DNA of 64,000 bases from Litorimonas haliclonae (GCF_965138505.1 NZ_CBCSCO010000007.1:60913-124912); one strand, 5' to 3'; counted from the first letter of the stretch, positions 51,371-60,715 are shown. Notes: generated by a model not told the origin, from the letters alone. Program-made: numbers and translations.

Positions 51371-51952
51371 TTATTCAGCTGGGGCTGTGACACCTGCGGG
51401 TTCTTCGACGCCGACAAGTTGTACATTAAACAGAAGCGTCGCATTTGCCGGGATGCCCGGGCGTCCTTGAGGGCCATAAGCCAAGTCACCTGGGATATAG
51501 AGCGTGCGGGCTTCGCAAACCTTCATATCCTGAAGGGACTCAATCCAGCCTTTAATGACGCCGTCAGCCGGGAACTCAATGGTTTCGCCGCGCTCATAGG
51601 AGCTATCAAAAACGGATCCATCCGGAAAATAGCCGTGATAATGGACCGTCACCATCTCGCTGCCCTCAGGGGAGGCGCCGTCATCAAGACCTTCTTGGAC
51701 GACTTTATACTGCAGACCACTGGTTGTTGTGGTGACGTCATCACGTTCGTCATTGGCGGTGTGGTAAGCGGCGTAATCTGTGCCTTCGAGGGCAGGGGCG
51801 TTCGCGTCATCACCGTAGGCGTCATTGGCGGTAAAGACTTGATCAACGGGGCATGTATAGACCATTTCGCTACTTCCGTCGCCGCCAGAATTACAGGCTG
51901 TGAAAGCGAGGGCCGAAAAGCCTGCGAGGGCAATTGTTTTAAGTGAGCGCAT
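51371..51952 (-). CDS. FKBP-type peptidyl-prolyl isomerase lipoprotein
   Basis: Envelope proline isomerase. The frame opens at 52024, but the ATG at 51952 has GAAAGG upstream and gives a lipoprotein signal with lipobox FTAC, so I chose it (193 residues). After a short acidic spacer comes the FKBP domain from about residue 80: TTTSGLQYKVVQEGLDDGASP, VTVHYHGYFPDGSVFDSSYERG, VIKGWIESLQDMKVCEARTLYIP and LAYGPQGRPGIPANATLLFNVQL. The active-site aromatics (Tyr, Phe, Trp) are in place. Two Cys in the mature domain region (YTCPVD and KVCEA) might form a disulfide. It acts as a folding helper for secreted proteins. Confidence 0.92.
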   Translation of the reverse strand: MRSLKTIALAGFSALAFTACNSGGDGSSEMVYTCPVDQVFTANDAYGDDANAPALEGTDYAAYHTANDERDDVTTTTSGLQYKVVQEGLDDGASPEGSEMVTVHYHGYFPDGSVFDSSYERGETIEFPADGVIKGWIESLQDMKVCEARTLYIPGDLAYGPQGRPGIPANATLLFNVQLVGVEEPAGVTAPAE

Positions 51953-52013
51953 GTAAAAAACCTTTCTATGCATTAAACTCGTAAAAACGGATATCAAAGA
52001 GCCATACGACTGA

Positions 52014-53201
52014 CTAGCGCGCAAGTTCCCTCATGGCGTCTTCTAATCCAGAAAGAGTCATAGGAAACATCCGGTCTTTGCCAATAATGTCCTGAATCAT
52101 TTTTGTACTTTGAGAATAATCCCAATATTTTTCTGAGGTCGGGTTTATCCAGACAATATGGGGATAGATATCGGCGAGCCTTTTGAGCCAGACGCCGCCG
52201 GCTTCTTCATTCCAATGCTCAACCGAGCCGCCGCGCATGGCGATTTCATAGGGGCTCATCGCTGCGTCGCCAACGATAACAACGCGGTGATCAGACCCAA
52301 ATTTATGTAAAATATCCCAAGTTGGTGTGACGTTGTTCATTCGCCGAACATTATCTGTCCAGACTTGCTCATACAGACAGTTATGAAAGTAAAAGTATTC
52401 TAGGCGTTTGAACTCGCTGCGGGCGGCCGAGAATAAGTCTTCTACCTGCTGAATATGGGCGTCCATTGAGCCGCCGATGTCGAAAAAGGCTAGGACTTTA
52501 ACGGCGTTGCGCCGTTCGGGCCGCATTTTAATATCGAGCCAGCCCTGTTTGGCTGTACCTTTTATCGTGCCGTTCAAATCCAATTCTTCCGCCGCGCCTT
52601 CACGGGCAAACTTACGAAGTCTGCGAAGCGCGACTTTAATGTTACGCGTGCCGATCTCTTTATCCCCGTCGAGGTTTTTGAACTGACGTTTATCCCATAC
52701 TTTTACGGCTTTCCCGTGGCGGCCTTCTTTCTGGCCAATACGGACGCCTTCGGGGTTATAGCCATAGGCGCCAAAGGGCGAGCGCCCGGCCGTGCCGATA
52801 TTTTTATTGCCGCCTTCATGGCGTTTGTCTTGGTTTTCAAGGCGCTCTTTCAGAGCTTCCATAATTTTGTCGAAGTCACCAAGTTTTTCAATCTCCGCCA
52901 TTTCTTCGGGGGAGAGGTGAAGCTCGGCCATCTTCCGAAGCCAATCTTCCGGTATCTGGTGCTCATCTTGACCAAAGATATCACCGACATAATCCAGCCC
53001 TCTGAAAACATGAGAGAAGACCTGATCGAACTTATCCAGATTTCGCTCATCCTTTACGAGGGCCGTGCGCGACAGATAATAAAACCCGTCCAAGCTTTCA
53101 TGCGCGACCCCTTTTTCAACGCCTTCCAGCAGGGTTAGATATTCCCGGATAGACACAGGGACCTTTGCGGCGCGAAGTTCGTTGAAAAATGAATGAAACA
53201 C
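52014..53201 (-). CDS. CoxE-like VWA-domain protein
   Basis: Cytosolic protein of 395 residues in the COG3825/CoxE-like group, which carries a von Willebrand A domain and usually works with a MoxR-type AAA ATPase. The N-terminal helical part (MFHSFFNELRAAKVPVSIREYLTLL) is followed by a charged middle section. The VWA domain starts near residue 235 with the metal site FFDIGGSMDAHIQ, which has Gly where the classical DxSxS motif has Ser. RVVIVGDAAMSPYEIAMRGG and KYWDYSQSTKMIQDIIG follow. The start is GTG with AGAGG upstream. No MoxR gene is adjacent in the window, so its partner must be elsewhere or outside. Confidence 0.87.
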   Translation of the reverse strand: MFHSFFNELRAAKVPVSIREYLTLLEGVEKGVAHESLDGFYYLSRTALVKDERNLDKFDQVFSHVFRGLDYVGDIFGQDEHQIPEDWLRKMAELHLSPEEMAEIEKLGDFDKIMEALKERLENQDKRHEGGNKNIGTAGRSPFGAYGYNPEGVRIGQKEGRHGKAVKVWDKRQFKNLDGDKEIGTRNIKVALRRLRKFAREGAAEELDLNGTIKGTAKQGWLDIKMRPERRNAVKVLAFFDIGGSMDAHIQQVEDLFSAARSEFKRLEYFYFHNCLYEQVWTDNVRRMNNVTPTWDILHKFGSDHRVVIVGDAAMSPYEIAMRGGSVEHWNEEAGGVWLKRLADIYPHIVWINPTSEKYWDYSQSTKMIQDIIGKDRMFPMTLSGLEDAMRELAR

Positions 53202-53360
53202 TTAGTTTTCTACCTCTTCAGGACGTGTTGGTTCAGGATCGGTTGGCATGACCTATCACGCGCAGGGTATATGAAAACAACAAATTCTAAAGGTCTGCCA
53301 TTCGCGCCGCACGTGTCATGATTATCTCAAGCTTATGGTAGAGAACAACAGAGCCAGTTT

Positions 53361-53759
53361 TTACTTACATTCACCTTCATATGACGCGCTGATGCCTTTG
53401 GCATTGGCCGCGCATTCGTTGGAATAGGTGTTGCCGTCACAGCCGCAAACCGGGCGATATTCCTGCGTACAAATTTCCGGAACCGTAGTGCACTGACCTG
53501 GCGCATCCGCTGCCCCGCACATGTCGCCAATAGTCCGTTTGCAAAACTCTTCTGGTCCGCATTGGGGGCCTTCGCCCTGAACCATGCCGCCGCAATATTT
53601 GACACTTTCGTCATCGGTTTCGGACTCGGTCAAATCCGGCGGGGAAAGATGGGGCTGATTCTTTGTTCCGGGAGGCGGCGGGTCAGCTGGACCATTAGTG
53701 TTGGGCGCGGCGCAGGCACACAGTGCGGTAATGGATAACAAAAGGAATATTTTTTTCAT
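53361..53759 (-). CDS. Kazal-domain lipoprotein (putative protease inhibitor)
   Basis: A small envelope lipoprotein (132 residues). I chose the ATG at 53759 because it gives a lipoprotein signal (lipobox ALCAC) and GGAG lies upstream; the longer frame is not supported. A Pro-rich spacer leads to a Cys-rich unit (CGGMVQGEGPQCGPEEFC, CGAADAPGQC) and then a clear Kazal domain, CTQEYRPVCGCDGNTYSNEC up to the final GEC. There are ten Cys after the lipid-carrying one. Kazal domains block serine proteases through an exposed loop. The target could be a host, predator or self protease. It is divergent from a penicillin acylase gene with a 120 bp shared promoter region. Confidence 0.88.
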   Translation of the reverse strand: MKKIFLLLSITALCACAAPNTNGPADPPPPGTKNQPHLSPPDLTESETDDESVKYCGGMVQGEGPQCGPEEFCKRTIGDMCGAADAPGQCTTVPEICTQEYRPVCGCDGNTYSNECAANAKGISASYEGECK

Positions 53760-53879
53760 CACGGTGAACTCCAGTCTGAACAATTTATTCCTTCCTGTTA
53801 GGGTATCATCAGGCGCCGCACAAATGCTATACGTAAATTTCATCTTTCCCTTCGGCCCTGCAGACGGCACAAAGGTTTT

Positions 53880-56027
53880 ATGAAAACAGTCCTAAAGATT
53901 CTCGCAGTTCTTATCTTAGTCGTCCTTATCACGGGTGGGGTCTATTTATGGACCCCGTCAGGCGCTGAATATAACGAAGACGAAATCAAGGCGGTCGCGT
54001 CTGAATATGATGCCCGTATCATTCGGGACAATTTCGGTGTTGCGCATGTCTTTGGCCAGACGGATGCGGATGCCAGCTTTGGCTTTGGCTATGCCCATGC
54101 CGAAGATGACTGGACAACTATTCAGGACGTTGTCATCGCGGCCCGCGGAATGAGCGCGCAGTATAAGGGTAAGTCAGTTGCGCCGCAGGATTACCTTTAT
54201 GATTTGTTTAAGGTCCATGAGGCTGTTTCCGAGAAATATGACACGGAGGTTCGTGATGACGTGAAAGCGGTGGCGAAAGGCTATGCAGACGCTCTGAACC
54301 TTTATGCTGTTGAGCACCCAGAAGCGGTTCTACCAGCCGTTTTGCCGATTACAGAACAAGATGTTCTAGCCGGGTTTACTTGGGCAACACCGTTCTTTTA
54401 TCGTCTTGATGGGTATTTAGAGGAGCTGTTCACGGCAGAAGATAAACCCAATGTATCGCCATGGCAGCAGACTGCGGAATTAGATTTGCCCGACGCGGTG
54501 AGGGGGTCTAACGCCTTTGCCGTCGCGCCGTCCCGGAGCGCGGACGGTCACACGCGGCTTATTCTAAATTCGCATCAGCCCATGACCGGACCTTACGCTT
54601 GGTATGAGGCGCATATGGTGTCCAAGGAAGGCATGAACATAGCCGGAGCAACATTCCCCGGCGTTCCGATAATCGCGCAGGGCGTAAACCCTAATCTGGG
54701 ATGGGCGCAGACGGTCAACCGGCCTGACCTGATTGATATTTACGCGCTCGAAGTCGATGATTTTGATAATCCGGCGCAATACAAATTAGACGACGAATGG
54801 CAAGATTTTGAGAAAACAGAATCGGAATTTCGGGTGAATCTCTTTGGCCCGTTTTCTCTGCCGGTCAAACGCGATGTGCTCTGGTCCGAACATGGCCCTG
54901 TTTTGTCAACGCCGACAGGACATTACGCTATACGCTTCTCAGGTCTCCAAGGCGTGGGCGCTTTGCAGCAATGGTTCGACATGGGCAAAGCGACAAACAT
55001 GACCGAGTGGCGGGACGCTGTGGCGCAGAACAATGTGCTCTCCTTTAATATCGTTTACGGCGATAAAGACGGCAATATTGGCGAGGTCTATAATGCCAAA
55101 ATGCCAAACCGTATCGAAGGGCCGGATTGGGAAGATATCCTGCCCGGCGATCAATCAGAGCTTATCTGGACAGATTTCCGGCCCCTGAGTGATATGCCGC
55201 AAATCTGGAATCCGGAATGCGGCTGGGTCTTTTCGGCCAATGCAACGCCTTTCAATGTCACAGACCCGGCGTGCAATAATAACCGTGAGGATTTCTCCGA
55301 GACTTTCGGAATTGAAGACCGGATTACCAACCGCTCCCGCCGGGCTCTCGAGCTTTTGACAAATGACGAGTCCATTTCGCGCGAGGAGCTTCTCCGCTAC
55401 CGCGCCGATACGCGGTATGATCCTCAATCGGATTTGATGCGGCTTGTCGTGGATTTGGTCTCCCGTTCCTATGACGAACCCATTTTGGAGGATGCAAAAG
55501 AGGTGCTTCGGAACTGGGATGGCGATACGGATAGGAGTTCGCGGGGAGCGGCTCTGGCCGTTATCACCGGCACGCGGGCGCTTGGCTATGAATATAAAGA
55601 AAATGAAATGGATCCGGTGGAGGCGTTTCGGCAAAGCGCCGAAGATTTGCGTTTGGCGTTTGGTCGGCTTGACCCGGAATGGGGCGAGGTGAACCGCTTG
55701 CAGCGCGGCGAAACGGATCTGCCGCTGGACGGCGCGCCGGATGTCCTGCGTGCGATTTATGCCAATCGGGACGGAGTGGCCGATAGCGGGTCCATGAATG
55801 CCTTTGCGGGAGATACGCATATCATGGTGGCAGATTGGGACGAGGCGGGCGAGCTTGATTTGGTCTCCATCCATCAATACGGCGCTGCGACATTGGACGC
55901 AGACAATCCGCACTATGCAGACCAAGCCCCGCTTTTCTCAGAGGGGGAGTATAAAGCTATGCCGATGACACTGGAAAGCGTCCTGCCGCTGGCGGAGAGG
56001 GACTATCGGCCGGGACAAACTGAATAG
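53880..56027 (+). CDS. Penicillin acylase family protein, membrane anchored
   Basis: Second Ntn hydrolase of the penicillin acylase superfamily in the window (715 residues). It keeps one N-terminal membrane segment (ILAVLILVVLITGGVYLW) and no lipobox. The proenzyme cleavage site is VRG|SNAFAVAPS, with Ser210 as nucleophile. The acylase-type segments RLILNSHQPMTGPYAWYEAHMVS, NLGWAQTVNRPDLIDIY and VFSANATPFNVTDP follow. The AAAGG site lies just before the ATG. It shares the IIRDNFGVAHVFGQTDADASFGFGYAHAEDD pattern (in shorter form) with the acylase at 11018, but the two are diverged, so they are not recent duplicates. The downstream retropepsin-like gene starts 7 bp later, suggesting a joint unit. 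Confidence 0.9.
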   Translation: MKTVLKILAVLILVVLITGGVYLWTPSGAEYNEDEIKAVASEYDARIIRDNFGVAHVFGQTDADASFGFGYAHAEDDWTTIQDVVIAARGMSAQYKGKSVAPQDYLYDLFKVHEAVSEKYDTEVRDDVKAVAKGYADALNLYAVEHPEAVLPAVLPITEQDVLAGFTWATPFFYRLDGYLEELFTAEDKPNVSPWQQTAELDLPDAVRGSNAFAVAPSRSADGHTRLILNSHQPMTGPYAWYEAHMVSKEGMNIAGATFPGVPIIAQGVNPNLGWAQTVNRPDLIDIYALEVDDFDNPAQYKLDDEWQDFEKTESEFRVNLFGPFSLPVKRDVLWSEHGPVLSTPTGHYAIRFSGLQGVGALQQWFDMGKATNMTEWRDAVAQNNVLSFNIVYGDKDGNIGEVYNAKMPNRIEGPDWEDILPGDQSELIWTDFRPLSDMPQIWNPECGWVFSANATPFNVTDPACNNNREDFSETFGIEDRITNRSRRALELLTNDESISREELLRYRADTRYDPQSDLMRLVVDLVSRSYDEPILEDAKEVLRNWDGDTDRSSRGAALAVITGTRALGYEYKENEMDPVEAFRQSAEDLRLAFGRLDPEWGEVNRLQRGETDLPLDGAPDVLRAIYANRDGVADSGSMNAFAGDTHIMVADWDEAGELDLVSIHQYGAATLDADNPHYADQAPLFSEGEYKAMPMTLESVLPLAERDYRPGQTE

Positions 56028-56033
56028 GACTAT

Positions 56034-57065
56034 ATGAGGATAGCTATAACAGGACGACTATTCCGCACCGCGCTTTTCAAAGCGCAGTCTCTATTGTTGT
56101 TTGTTATCTTGTCTTCGTGTGCATCTGTTCCGTCGGACGGAACAAAGCTTAAACATGTTTTAGCCAGCCCTCAGACAATAGTAGTGAGTGTTGAGTTTGA
56201 AGAAGACGGCTTGGTCGTCATCCAAGATGTCATGGTCAATGGAAGCAGGATGAATTTTATCCTCGATACTGGCGCGACTCGCTCAGCTTTATTTGAAAGC
56301 CAATATAACAATCTATTTGATCCAGAGCATGTACCGGAACAGATTAATGTGCACGGCATATCTGAAATTATTGGTCGTCCCGTTGTGACGCTTCCGGCGT
56401 TGGGACTCGGAGGCCTAACTTTTAGAAATTTGTCTCTTGTCATTCTGCCAAACCGCAAGAAGTCGTCTCATTATGACGGCATAATTGGAATGGATATTTT
56501 AAAAGACTTCAGTCTTCATTTCTCGCGGCGAGAGGACGCACTCAGCTTGATACCAAAAGAGATGGTCGTAGAGCCTCCGTCGTCATGGCAGGATATTCTT
56601 CTATTCTCTAATCCCTTCAAAGAGGATGGCCGCGCTTTTCATTTCTTCGAAATAGAGCTCTCCGGACACCCCGTTCCGGTTCTGTTGGATACCGGGTCTG
56701 AATATAATGTGATGAATTGGGGGGTAAATGACCATCCCGAACTTAAGAAGGTTTATGACAGACTCCGTAGAGATTGGGAGTATCAAGGCGCGACAGGTGT
56801 CTTTCGTCCTTCTATCAAAATGCGTGCCAATTTAATCACATCAAACGACGTTGTTTGGCAGAACATGGAATTTCTTGTCTTAAATTTAGACGGGCTGAGG
56901 ATATTGGGTATGGAGGATGAATTCTTGTCTATCGCCAGCTTAAATTTTTTTGAAAATGAAGAATTTTTGATCGATTTCGAGAGAGACGTGATCTTCGTTA
57001 AGCCGGATTATGAACGACGCCGCCTTATCGAGCCAACAATATACTATCAAGGCGTGCACTATTAA
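56034..57065 (+). CDS. Double retropepsin-like aspartic protease lipoprotein
   Basis: A 343-residue lipoprotein (lipobox LSSC) with two retropepsin-type aspartic protease motifs on one chain. The first is FILDTGATRSALF with Asp78, followed by DGIIGMDILKDFSLHF. The second is VLLDTGSEYNVMN with Asp219, followed by LRILGMEDEFLSIASLNFF. Bacterial retropepsin-like proteins often have one such unit and must dimerise. Here the pair could fold into one pepsin-like unit. The gene starts 7 bp after the acylase stop and is probably co-transcribed. It is lower in GC than its neighbour. The substrate is unknown. The overall call rests on the two DTG motifs, the hhG elements and the domain spacing. Confidence 0.8.
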   Translation: MRIAITGRLFRTALFKAQSLLLFVILSSCASVPSDGTKLKHVLASPQTIVVSVEFEEDGLVVIQDVMVNGSRMNFILDTGATRSALFESQYNNLFDPEHVPEQINVHGISEIIGRPVVTLPALGLGGLTFRNLSLVILPNRKKSSHYDGIIGMDILKDFSLHFSRREDALSLIPKEMVVEPPSSWQDILLFSNPFKEDGRAFHFFEIELSGHPVPVLLDTGSEYNVMNWGVNDHPELKKVYDRLRRDWEYQGATGVFRPSIKMRANLITSNDVVWQNMEFLVLNLDGLRILGMEDEFLSIASLNFFENEEFLIDFERDVIFVKPDYERRRLIEPTIYYQGVHY

Positions 57066-57098
57066 GGCACAGCAAAATGCTTCTGCCTGTTTGCCAGC

Positions 57099-58220
57099 TT
57101 ATCGAGCATCTTCTTTCTTGGGCTTCCAGTAATCGCGGCGGCAGCGTTGCCCCAATCGCACCAGAAGCTCGTAGTTTAGCGTCTCGCCAATGCTGGCTTC
57201 GGATTCTAAGTGCGAGCCCCGGAAAACCGCGACGCCGCCCGTTTCTACGGTCAGCCGCGCCTCAGTCACATCCAGAATGGTCAAATCCATGCTCACGCGC
57301 CCGATGATGGGGGCTTCCATATCGTGTACAATGGCTGTGCCTTTATTAGAATGGGAGACAGGAACGCCATCAGCATAGCCCGCCCCGACCACGGCAATCC
57401 GCATATCTTTGTCGGCCGTGAAGGTCCCATTATACCCGACCGTTTCGCCGGCTTTGATATAGCGTACTTGCAAAATCGGCGCGAGAAGGGTGGCGACGGG
57501 TTGGGTGACTTCTTGTTCGGCTTTGGTCGTGGCCTGTCCGCCGTAAAGCGCGATGCCCGGACGGACCATCTGAAAGTGGTAAGGTTTTCCGAGATATATC
57601 CCGGCCGAATTGGCAAGTGAAAGCGGGGTGAGAGGGAGTTGCGCTGCCGCTTTGCGAAAACGTTCAAGCTGGGTTTTGTTCATTGGATTTGACGCGTCCG
57701 GCGCGCAGGCCAGATGGCTCATAACCCACTCAGGATTTAGTGACTTCCATAGCTTTTTGTCCCGCGCCAATTCTGTCAGGTCTTCCAATGGCAAGCCAAG
57801 ACGGTTCATGCCGGTATCGATGTGAATGGCGGTGTAAGGAGGTTCATTGACTTCGTCGGCGACACTGGCCCAATACCGCGCCTGTTCGAGCGAATTGATG
57901 ACGGGTTTGAGCTTAGCGCCAAGCAAGACGCCTTTGTCGCGCGGCGCAGGGCCGTTCAACACATATATGGCCGCGTTAGGGCCAATGCCGTCACGCAGAA
58001 TTTTACCTTCGCCCGCCGTGGCGACAAAGAATATTCGGCAGCCCGCACCGTATAATGCGCGGCCAACTGGAACCGCCCCGAGGCCGTAAGCATCCGCTTT
58101 GACAGCCGCGCCAATCTTGGCGGCCCCGGCCAGTTTGCTTAGCGCCGCATAATTCGCCTTTAGCGCATCAAGATCAACTCGAAGCGTGGGCCGTGTGGAA
58201 TAAGAAGGTTGGAAAGTCAT
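57099..58220 (-). CDS. alr: Alanine racemase
   Basis: PLP enzyme that makes D-alanine for peptidoglycan. The PLP-binding Lys41 lies in AAVKADAYGLGA. The N-terminal TIM barrel has RIFFVATAGEGKILRD, HIDTGMNRLGLP and MSHLACAPDASNP. The C-terminal beta domain has GETVGYNGTFTADKD, with the catalytic Tyr region, then RIAVVGAGYADGVP and PIIGRVSMDLTILDVT. The 373 residues match the family. The TVGYNGTF stretch differs slightly from the common VSYGRTWT form. The gene faces the retropepsin gene with 33 bp between their ends. Confidence 0.95.
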   Translation of the reverse strand: MTFQPSYSTRPTLRVDLDALKANYAALSKLAGAAKIGAAVKADAYGLGAVPVGRALYGAGCRIFFVATAGEGKILRDGIGPNAAIYVLNGPAPRDKGVLLGAKLKPVINSLEQARYWASVADEVNEPPYTAIHIDTGMNRLGLPLEDLTELARDKKLWKSLNPEWVMSHLACAPDASNPMNKTQLERFRKAAAQLPLTPLSLANSAGIYLGKPYHFQMVRPGIALYGGQATTKAEQEVTQPVATLLAPILQVRYIKAGETVGYNGTFTADKDMRIAVVGAGYADGVPVSHSNKGTAIVHDMEAPIIGRVSMDLTILDVTEARLTVETGGVAVFRGSHLESEASIGETLNYELLVRLGQRCRRDYWKPKKEDAR

Positions 58221-58419
58221 AAGCGGGACGTAGCGGAGGATTGCGGCAGAGGAAAGGAGATATAGCGGCGAGGGTGAGGTGAAATAAACACCTCTGACAT
58301 TTGAGAGGGAAGAGTCCGTTTATTCAAAGGTATCGAATGTCGCCGTCCCAGAAAACCTGATGCGGTGTTACGTTCGGCCGAGGAGCTAGTCTAATTTCCT
58401 GCAAACATAGATGTTTTAA

Positions 58420-59529
58420 CTAAGGAAGAAAAAGGGTGGCGACGAGCTCAAACCCTTTGGCACTACCAGTCTGCTCTATATGTCCGCCAAATTGTGCGAC
58501 TGAAGCTTTTATAAGGCGAGCACCAATTCCGTGCGACGGTTTAGGTCCGCCGGGAACCGTTTCGACGCGCATTTGCTCGGCGACATTATTCTTGCATGTC
58601 AGAACGAGAGCTTTACCGTTCAGTGCAACATCGAAGCTAATTTCAGAATTTCCCGCAGTAATATTTCCGTGCTTGACTGTGTTGGCTGCGAACTCGTTCG
58701 CAATAAGTCCAACGGTACTGGCAATTTTTGGGGATACTCTACAGGTGACGGCGTTGGCGCTTACGGTTACCGAAGGTGGTAGGGAGGTTTCAAGGTTATC
58801 AGCCAACATTGGAATATAGTCTTTCAGGTCAACGCCAGTCTCTTCTTTGGAGAGGTAAATCGAGCGGTGCACAGCCGCGACGGCGTCGAGTTGACGCCTT
58901 AGGGCGTCGAATGCCGCATCTACTTCACCCGTTTTTCGAGCCTCAGATTTGTATAGTCCAATCGCGCTGGCGATAGAAGAAAGACTGTTTTTTATCCGAT
59001 GATCCATCTCATCGCGCAAAATGTTTTGAGCGTGCAAAGAACGTCTTAAGTCCAATTCGCGCGTCACGCGCCGGGCCAAGACCTTCAAAGCCTGTTTCTG
59101 ATCTTCATTCAAAGAGTTGGGTTTAGTGTCGAGCACACAAAGTGTGCCGATGGGCAAGCCATTTTCAGCCTTTATGAGTGCGCCCGCGTAAAATCTCAGG
59201 CCGTTATTCGGTATACACAGTTCATTATCGGCGGTGCGAGGGTCCGAATGGGTATCTTCAATGTGGGTGAAATCCTCATCTAAAATGACGTGTGAGCAAA
59301 TAGAAGTTTCGAGCGGAGTTTCTCGAGCGCCTAATCCGACCTCGGCCTTAAACCATTGTCTTTCTGCGTCGATTAAATTGACCACAGATATTGGCGTGCC
59401 GCAAATTTTCGCCGCCAGCTCTACGATGTCATCGAAATCAACCTCGCGCGGAGTGTCCAAGATATCATAACTGTGGAGTGCCGCGAGGCGTTCCTGTTGA
59501 CGAGGGTGTTTTAATGCTTCCATGTGCAT
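58420..59529 (-). CDS. GAF-domain sensor histidine kinase (HisKA_2/HWE type)
   Basis: Cytosolic sensor kinase without membrane segments (369 residues). The N-terminal GAF domain covers about residues 20-165 (FDDIVELAAKICGTPISVVNLID, ETSICSHVILDEDFTHIEDT, RFYAGALIKAENGLPIGTLCVLD). The phosphoacceptor helix has DEMDHRIKNSLSSIAS with His177, typical of HisKA_2 kinases. The ATPase domain shows the N box GLIANEFAANTVKHG and the GIGARLIKASVAQFGG G box. Such kinases in alphaproteobacteria act in general stress or light/redox signalling. No response regulator is adjacent, so it is an orphan here. Confidence 0.9.
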   Translation of the reverse strand: MHMEALKHPRQQERLAALHSYDILDTPREVDFDDIVELAAKICGTPISVVNLIDAERQWFKAEVGLGARETPLETSICSHVILDEDFTHIEDTHSDPRTADNELCIPNNGLRFYAGALIKAENGLPIGTLCVLDTKPNSLNEDQKQALKVLARRVTRELDLRRSLHAQNILRDEMDHRIKNSLSSIASAIGLYKSEARKTGEVDAAFDALRRQLDAVAAVHRSIYLSKEETGVDLKDYIPMLADNLETSLPPSVTVSANAVTCRVSPKIASTVGLIANEFAANTVKHGNITAGNSEISFDVALNGKALVLTCKNNVAEQMRVETVPGGPKPSHGIGARLIKASVAQFGGHIEQTGSAKGFELVATLFLP

Positions 59530-59792
59530 CGTGCTAACCTAAGGTCCGACAACTGACCAGTGTTTTCGGCACCTACCATTAGATTATGGTGGTTGGGCTC
59601 AGCCGCATTTAATTGTTTGCCGCATTCGGATGGGTAATTTAGCTCCGCCGCAGATGCGCGAATAGCGGGTTCAGAATTTTTTACGCTATATAGGAAAGCA
59701 GAGGGTGCAATTGCGGGGGCATAACAGACGAACGCAACGGCAAGAGAGACGCCGACCTTCCTTAGGAACGCGCGATAGCGTCCATGGGCCAT
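59511..59792 (-). CDS. Possible small hypothetical protein
   Basis: An open frame of 93 residues from the ATG at 59792 that could encode a small secreted or membrane protein. The N-terminus MAHGRYRAFLRKVGVSLAVAF has basic residues and then a hydrophobic stretch ending near APAIAP, like a signal peptide. There is no good ribosome site, and its 3' end overlaps the kinase start by 19 bp. The rest has no recognisable domain. It may be a chance frame. Confidence 0.2.
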   Translation of the reverse strand: MAHGRYRAFLRKVGVSLAVAFVCYAPAIAPSAFLYSVKNSEPAIRASAAELNYPSECGKQLNAAEPNHHNLMVGAENTGQLSDLRLARCTWKH

Positions 59793-60097
59793 GTGATTTG
59801 ACCAATATTGGGAAAACCTATTTCCGTCGTTTTTATCAGTCACCGACAGGAAGAATTTCTGTCCCTCTTTCCAAAATACAGGCGGAGATTGAGGCGTGAA
59901 CAGCCAATGTTGCAATGGCCATGTGAGAAAATAACAGAGCGGCAGAGATGCGCAGTAGGTTTTCCCCCTAGAGCAAGTGAATTGCGAAGGCATCCGCGCA
60001 TTGACCCCCTTGATTAGGCGTTCTAGCGTATCAATATAATAGTCATATTTATGTCCCAGTCTGTTCGCTGAAACAGACTCACTAATCAGGAAATCCT
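59793..60097 (+). promoter_or_regulatory. clpP upstream region with a promoter candidate
   Basis: This stretch before clpP has no convincing gene. TTGATT at 60010-60015 and a perfect TATAAT at 60035-60040 are 19 bases apart, a slightly wide sigma-70-like spacing. The same -35 reads CTTGATT, which also resembles a heat-shock -35, but no CCCCAT-like -10 accompanies it. Confidence 0.45.
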
Positions 60098-60715
60098 ATG
60101 TTTGATCCCGTTGAACAAGCCACTAACTACCTCATCCCGACTGTTGTCGAACAATCCAGTCGCGGGGAGCGGGCTTTCGATATTTATTCACGTCTTTTGC
60201 GAGACCGCATTATTTTTCTCTCCGGTCCCGTAGAGGATAATATGGCTGGCTCTATTACTGCACAGCTTTTGTTCCTTGAGAGTGAAAACCCGAAAAAAGA
60301 AATTTCAATGTATATTAACTCGCCGGGCGGCGTGGTGACAGCTGGCATGGCGATTTATGATACGATGCAGTATATCAAATCCCCTGTTTCGACTGTGTGT
60401 ATGGGGCAAGCATGTTCTATGGGTTCTCTACTGCTCGCAGCCGGTGAGCCGGATATGCGAATCGCTCTGCCAAACGCACGCGTTATGGTACATCAACCTT
60501 CTGGTGGTTTCCGCGGTCAGGCGTCAGATATTGAGCGTCACGCTCAAGACATTCTGGCGATGAAAAAACGCCTCAACGAGATTTACGTCAAACATACCGG
60601 CAAAAAATACGCCTTGATTGAAAAAACACTCGACCGAGACCACTTTATGACTGCTGATGAAGCCAAGGATTTCGGCATTGTCGACCACGTTTATACCTCT
60701 CGCGGAGAGAAATAA
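60098..60715 (+). CDS. clpP: ATP-dependent Clp protease proteolytic subunit
   Basis: Serine protease that forms the 14-subunit degradation chamber used by ClpX or ClpA. The catalytic triad is visible: Ser107 in GQACSMGSLLLAAG, His132 in VMVHQPSGGFRG and probably Asp181 in LDRDHFM. The segment MYINSPGGVVTAGMAIYDTM is typical. The 205 residues match the family. In alphaproteobacteria the ClpXP enzyme degrades cell-cycle regulators such as CtrA. clpX lies 236 bp downstream with its own terminator-promoter boundary, so the two can be regulated separately. Confidence 0.98.
   Translation: MFDPVEQATNYLIPTVVEQSSRGERAFDIYSRLLRDRIIFLSGPVEDNMAGSITAQLLFLESENPKKEISMYINSPGGVVTAGMAIYDTMQYIKSPVSTVCMGQACSMGSLLLAAGEPDMRIALPNARVMVHQPSGGFRGQASDIERHAQDILAMKKRLNEIYVKHTGKKYALIEKTLDRDHFMTADEAKDFGIVDHVYTSRGEK

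Noticed and set aside
55155..55925. 256-codon frame opposite the second penicillin acylase
   Set aside because: Antisense to a well-supported gene, with no ribosome site.
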